Assembly: GCA_963924555.1 (NCBI GenBank)
Contig: OZ004581.1
Span: forward strand, 4,937,338 to 5,001,337
DNA: 64,000 nt
Direction of reading: 5' to 3'
DNA from: Crambe crambe
Taxonomy: Eukaryota; Porifera; Demospongiae; Poecilosclerida; Crambeidae
Shown here: positions 58,341-64,000 of the stretch, piece after piece
How positions within the stretch are numbered: position 1 is the stretch's first letter
Layout: each line of letters begins with the position of its first letter
Notes under the pieces: model-generated
The model's input: the letters and a program-made list of their open reading frames with translations, nothing else
Database searches by the model: none
What the model was told of the DNA's origin: nothing
Program-made: the position numbers and the translations under genes

Positions 58341-59188
58341 GTGCAGTGAATGTATGCTGGAGAGAATCCATTTGGTACACTACAGACTGAGAGCACTCTA
58401 ACCTTTCAACCCTTGCAGGCTCTCTCTCATAAGAGTTGTTGATCTCTGTTTATGCTATTTGCTCCCATTATAATAATCTGCTCTAATTTCACCAACAGCA
58501 GAGAGCTGATCACTCACTCTATGAGCTGAAAATTATTAAATTTTGGTTAGGAATTTAGAGAGTTATGGCTGTTATATTGAACGGTCAAGGGATCAAGTGA
58601 ATGCCATGGACATAGACATACTGAGCTATTCAAATCAGCAATTATGTCCTGAGGAGGAGGCTGATAGTTGTCAACAGAAAGTGGAACATGGACAACGTGT
58701 GATGAAATCCTCTGGCATGGATGATAAAACCATCAATTTTTTTTAGAATGTGTTGGTGAGTGAAGCATTTGAGTACCCTGTGCTCAGGCTATGAGTCTTT
58801 AGGAAACAATCATGTATACTTGAAATAAACAGCTACCCAGATTACTGATAAATATTCCAATCATGCTGTAGTGTTTCATGGAGATGGCTATAAAGGGGTG
58901 TGGCAAACTACATCACCAAAAACAGTAGAAAATAGTTTTACAGGTAATTAATTTGTTGCCCTCATCTTTGATAAACAAACATGTCATATTGTCACTAGTG
59001 TCTTTGTGTTTAGATGTCCACCAATGCGCTCAGGTCCTCAACACCTCCCCTCCCCTTCCCAAATGGCACCCCACACTCCTTCGTCTCTTGCAGCACCCTC
59101 ACTGTTGATAAACAAACCTGTAGTGTGGGTATTGCATTGCCTTATATGGCAGAAGAACATAAATTTACCTGGGTGGGGAGCCAACCCC

Positions 59189-59190
<2 letters not shown>

Positions 59191-59220
<30 letters not shown>
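59191..59220. repeat. Poly-C tract, 30 bp
   Basis: Pure C run. Similar poly-G runs lie at about 60499-60514 and 61499-61519, with another poly-C at 62761-62780, all inside mosaic repeat copies. Confidence 0.95.
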
Positions 59221-60055
59221 ATTGCACCATGTGTACCAACAATAGTTGTGATTAAATTTAAAAACAAGACTCGAAAATGTTGAAAATGTTTCACTTTGCA
59301 CATGCAGTCATGTATAATTGTCTCCTGTACAATGACATAAATAGTTGAATGAAATTTTGGGGGGCCAAAACCATAAGTCTAAAAATCTGGGGTGGGGGGC
59401 ATGGCCTCTGGCCCCCCTGGTTCCTCCGCCTATGTACATCATGTGGTACCATTGGAACTATCCAAGCTGTGTCCATGCAAATTATGGCTGCAATGGAGAG
59501 CTGGCAGGCACTTCAAAAAGGGTAGGGGTTCTTTATCTCTTTAAATGTATGTTTCCTTTGAGTCTGACATGTACCAGTAGAGATGTGTGAAGGGAGAAAC
59601 TGTACATTTGATCATTTGATGCTAATGGTATGAAGTTCTGTTATAACCCCTCCACCTCCCTGAGACCCTCTGTACCTGTCAATACTTCCATCAGCTTCTT
59701 GATATGTAGCAGTAGAGAGGCATGCTGGTAGGTGGAGTGAACTCCTGCTCTTATGATGGTCAGTGGCTCCCCTGCAGACCAGATGTTAGTGTTCCAATCC
59801 CCAGCTGGTGGATATGAACTCTCACATGACCCCACATAATGGTAGACATGTAGTGATGTGAAGACTCCAGCAATCCCTCCATCTAAACCCCTTGTACTTT
59901 GATCTCTTCTTCCTCCCTTTTCCCTTATACACACATGAATGATGTTGTTGTGGTTCAGGTCTGCATGTTCATCCACTATATACAAAAATTCCACTTTTAG
60001 CAGTGGTTTTATTTTTAGTGGAATAGCAAACAGCTCAGAGAATGTGTAAAAGTGG

Positions 60056-60250
60056 ATGATGTCTCAGATATTTGCCATGGTAACCTTAAAGTGGGTGGAA
60101 GTGTCAGTTTTAGTGGGTGGATATTTGCCATGGTAACCTTAAAGTGGGTGGAAGTGTCAGTTTTAGTAGGTGGTTATTGTGTATTCATTGACTTGATATT
60201 TGCCATGGTAACCTTAAAGTGGGTGAAAGTGTCAGTTGTAGTGGGTGGTT
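60056..60250 (+). repeat. Three tandem copies of a TTGCCATGGTAACCTTAAAG unit
   Basis: The unit 'tttgccatggtaaccttaaa' plus 'gtgggtggaagtgtcag' occurs three times within 195 bp. A diverged single unit is at about 52170. The 67-aa frame across it is repeat-derived. Confidence 0.85.
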
Positions 60251-60934
60251 ATTGAGTGTAATCGCAGCAGTATTTTCATGGCAAGTGTATCTGATCTGTG
60301 TGTGTGGTAGGTGCATGTCTCAGTAATGGTATCATCCACCCCTCCACTAGCATTTGTTGTGCTTCACTGTCTCTTACTGATTCATCTAACATGCTGGAGA
60401 GAATCCATTTGGCACACTAAATGCATGAAAGCATTCAAGCCTTTGGCTGTTCAAGTGTTGTATTAGCATAGAGACTATGCCTACCAATGTTGATAATGGA
60501 GGGGGGGGGGGGGGCAATTTATTCACTAGTAGTTGCCTAGTAACTTTAGGGATTTTCCCTGGGGAATCACTGACTGCACTGAACAGCAATTTTTAAGGTT
60601 GCAGGAGGACCAATACTACCAGGATGTTTCCACATATTGTGCTCCCAATATGTATATGCTCTACCCTTCTGGGTGGATAGATGATGTTTTTCTGTAGTGG
60701 GGGGCACATTTGGGTCTTAGCAGGTGAATTCTTAAGGGCCTAGCTGTTATAACATGAGTTTCTTAGCTGGAGTCCAATCTGCCTGGTGAGAGATGACCAT
60801 TATGCAAAGCACTGTACACAGTCTGAAGTCTGACCATATTCCCACTCAGAGTACTTGTCAATACCAGACCAGGATATTGGTTTACCTCCATTATCTCCTC
60901 ATCAGACACCTGTTCCAGTTTATGTGATTGAAGT

Positions 60935-60960
60935 AAAACACACACACACACACACACACC
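60935..60960. repeat. (CA)n microsatellite
   Basis: About eleven CA units inside the inverted mosaic module. Confidence 0.9.
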
Positions 60961-63900
60961 TACCTTATTATTTGTAGAGGTCAACAGTCACTGTCCATTG
61001 GTGGAAGTGTCTGGACTATCTCAGGGACCATTGCTCATTTCAAAGTCTTAACACTCAATTAGTTGTCCATGCTCCATAAGAAGTAATGCAACCATCACAT
61101 ACATAAGGGAGAAACTGTACATTTGATCATTTGATGCTAAGTATAATAGTGGATATGTAGTGGTGTGAAGTTCTGTTAGAACCCCTCCACCTCCCTGAGA
61201 CCCTCTGTAGATTCAATAACCACACCCATAATTTATTACTCACCTAACTAGCCCAGGAGATTCAGGTGCAAACCCATTAATGAGGTTCAATGCAAGGAGT
61301 TAATTGCAATGACAGTCTCTTATTGGATATTTTCTAGTTTATTCCTTCATTTTCCCCTTATCTGACACAATTTCAAAACTCTACAATGATTAGATAATCA
61401 TGTGCAGATGTACATACATGATGAGAGTGTTACTGCATGTCCTGCAATGTACTTCTGATTCTGGTTGAAGCTGTACACTAGATTCTACTACTCTGTATGG
61501 GGGGGGGGGGGGGGGGGGGATTTATTCACTTGTTGCCTAGTAACGTTAGGGGTTTTCCCTTGGGAATCACTGACTGCACTGAACAGCAATTGTTGCAGGA
61601 GGACCAATACTACCAGGATGTTTCCCATATTGTCCTCCCAATCATGTATATGCACCTTCTGGGTAGTATGACTTCTGCTGGATAGATGATGATTGTCTGT
61701 TGTGGGGGCACGTTCGGGTCTGTCCGGTGAACTATAAAGGGTTTGTTATAATATGAGTTCCTTAGCTGTCCAATCTACATCTTCACAGCTCCCTGATAAG
61801 CCTGTGAGGAGATGACCATTATGGAGGTCTCGTGTGGTAGTTTGAAATGAGCAATGGATGAGAAACTGTGGAGAGATAATGTCCTGGTGTGATAGAGATA
61901 AGTACTCTGAGTGGGAATATGGTCAGACTTAATTTAGACTGTGTATATGGCCCTTGAATGAGAGTTTGAGCTAGTCAAGGCTTGGAAAATGGGCAAGGAG
62001 GACATAGGTGTCCTAGTGCCAATAACAGGAACTATTTAATAATGGTATGGTCTCGTTGAAAGGAGGTCATTGCAATAATTGAACACTTTCTCAGAGTGTC
62101 TGTATTGAGATGTGGTTACTCTATTCAATCACCTCATTAGAGAACATCATCCAACAAGTGAGTTCCTGTACCCAATGTGTTTGTTTCCAACAATTTAACT
62201 CTGCAAGCAAAATTAATGATGTACAGTAAATTGGGAAATATTTTTTCGTAGTTACAGGTTGCTTGTAATTAGATAAAGAGAAGTATGTACAGTTCAAAAA
62301 AGTTCAGCAACAAGGGAGTGAACTTCAGTCAAGTAACCTCATATTACCAAACTACGAGCTAACTATTCCTACTTCACTCCCATGACAGGCCAAGATGATA
62401 TAAAGATTATCATACTTTTTGCACATGCATATTGGCTGGCCTGTGGTGTGCATTATTTACATCACAACTTTTGATAGCTTATCGAATCCTAGCTTGTAAA
62501 GATCATCGTGAGACTAGCTACCAGTGATCATGGGGCTGAAGACATTAGCCTTGTCCACTTCCAATGATAAGTGTGAATTCATCTTGCTTGCTACTTACTT
62601 GTTACATGTAACAGTATTATCATGCTAATTGGCTTGTCAAAAGTGTGCGTGTGTGTGGGGGGGGGGCAGTGCCCCCCTTGCCCCCCTAGTTCTCTACCAC
62701 TGGTTTAATGGGAGAAGAATGCATGATCATCATAAGTGCTCTCTCCAAACACACTCACCTCCCCCCCCCCCCCCCCCCCCCTTTTTGGTAGCCGTCTCTA
62801 CCCCTTTAAACTGCATCCCATTTATATCTTTCTCCCTTGATAGGGTTCCTGTACCATCTGGATGCCTAGGAACTACCCCCATACATCTTTATGGTTAGTA
62901 TGAGTTGCTGGAAGAGTTGGAAAGAGCTTCAAACAGGTAAATCAAAGGATTATCTGTACTCTTGGTCCCTCCCTATTTCCATAATTGCTAGTTGGTTGTG
63001 CAGTTCGGGAGGGGGGGAGTTAATAAGTGCAGGTCAGTGGGAGGTTAACAGTAGGATTTATTATTGCACTGTGGCAGTGTGCCTTGTACCTACCATGATT
63101 CTACTAGTGTGTCTACCCAACCTTTTACCCAATCATGGTGGTGAGGATAGCAGTAGTGTGAAGATTAAAATATGATTTGTATACTCTATTGTCTACTCCA
63201 TTGTGTTTAGCAGTTGGTGGCAACATTGATGAGTGGTAAACCTTTACCCAATCAGTGTGTGCAGTGTAGCTTGGGAATTGAGGGGGTGGGTTAAATTGAA
63301 GTATGAGTTTTCTATGAATTTATAGTCTTATATAGATTTATTCCACTGCATTTAGCAGTTGTCCTTAATAGTGACATCTTTGAGAAGTGACTTTTTCTGT
63401 AGTTGCCCTTCCTGTATTATAGACCTCTCTATGTGTATTAACTCTTAGTGCTCTCTTTAATTTTTCTATTAACAGTTTGAATGATAAGACTGGATTTCCA
63501 GGGTTGATGATTTAGTGTGGGATCAGAATGTGTGAGAACCCAATGTGTCTTGTAGTTCCAGGAGGCTTAATTGCAATGACAGTCTGTTATCTTCCAGTCC
63601 ATTCCTTCTTATCTGACACAATTTCAATGATTAGATAATCATGTGCAGATGTACTGCATGTCCTGCAATGTGCTTCTGGTTGAAGCTGTACACTAATCTA
63701 GGGGTTTTAGCTGGGAAATCACAAACTGCATGGAACAGCAGTTCTTAAGGTTGCAGGAGGGGCCATATTGTCCTCCCAATCATGTATATGCTCTACCCTT
63801 CTGGGATAGATGATGTTTATCTGTTGTAGGGGTCATATTGTAGTCTTAGCCCTCCCTGTCAGGTAAACTCTTTATAACATGAGTTCCTTAGCTGGAGTCC

Positions 63901-64000
63901 AACCTACATCTTCAGAGCTGCCTGATGAGCCTGCCATTATCTTGGCTGTGGTAGAGGTAAGTAGGTTGTGTGATCAGATTGCTGTGGTCTTGCAACATTA

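Larger units (their letters stand above)
58341..64000. repeat. Mosaic non-coding repeats to the window end
   Basis: No gene is supported. Modules of the 20-22 kb repeat recur at 61.2-62.2 and 63.2-64 kb; 60.84-61.07 kb is inverted relative to 21.14-21.36 kb. 58366-59640 is the inverse of 41.2-42.0 kb. 'ctggcccccctggttcctcc' near 59415 resembles a MITE end. Several G/C homopolymers interrupt. Confidence 0.6.

Noticed and set aside
59014-59301. Poly-P and poly-G ORFs
   Set aside because: Translations of the poly-C tract.

Overview
The window looks like nuclear DNA of an early-branching marine animal, most likely a demosponge. This is inferred from gene content and style, not from a database match. 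The evidence is: genes with many short GT-AG introns of about 50-110 bp, AT-rich non-coding DNA packed with foldback elements, small death-domain and EF-hand genes, and P-element, KDZ, hAT-like and Ty3/Gypsy relics side by side. No rRNA gene, tRNA gene or CRISPR array was seen.

Layout. 0.3-1.5 kb: a 2OG-Fe(II) oxygenase-like gene (-), broken by one homopolymer frameshift. 2-5.3 kb: repeats, two foldback elements and a RecQ-like helicase scrap carrying a perfect 21-bp-arm hairpin. 5.3-15.9 kb: a direct duplication of about 5 kb, each unit with a near-identical sarcoplasmic-type EF-hand gene. The units differ by a 2-kb segment and by a short P-like non-autonomous element. A Ty3/Gypsy integrase relic lies between them. 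16-25.8 kb: tandem repeats, several MITEs, a three-exon Ginger/KRBA2-like integrase pseudogene whose introns hold a 276-bp (GA)n tract and a MITE, and two weak gene candidates. 25.8-31.8 kb: a very large transposon-type gene (-) with cysteine knuckles, an XPG/FEN-like nuclease signature and a CXC domain. 32.4-37.6 kb: a complete P-type transposon (40-bp perfect terminal repeats, target duplication) with a seven-exon transposase (+) and a convergent 328-aa cargo ORF (-). 38.3-39.0 kb: a four-exon tetraspan membrane protein gene, the cleanest host gene here. 40.0-40.7 kb: a broken Ulp1-like/PHD gene. 42.4-43.2 kb: a near-perfect 447-bp hairpin and a threefold tandem repeat. 43.3-50.0 kb: a KDZ-superfamily (HMGXB3/Zisupton-like) transposase gene (+), convergent within 11 bp to a multi-exon gene (-) joining a Ulp1-like protease to a KMT5A-like SET domain. 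A 1.8-kb element with an AATAT target duplication sits inside a KDZ exon. 50.3-51.4 kb: a MITE and a hAT/ZMYM-like relic. 53.2-53.9 kb: a three-exon death-domain gene. 54-64 kb: mosaic non-coding repeats that share modules with 10.6, 19.7-22 and (inverted) 41-42 kb.

How the genes fit together. Two elements share one architecture: a forward transposase gene and a tail-to-tail second gene. In the P element the second gene is an unknown 328-aa protein. In the KDZ element it is the Ulp1-SET fusion, which by family would combine SUMO-type deconjugation with histone-lysine methylation. Many lesions fall in homopolymer runs, so some apparent pseudogenes may reflect base-calling errors rather than decay.
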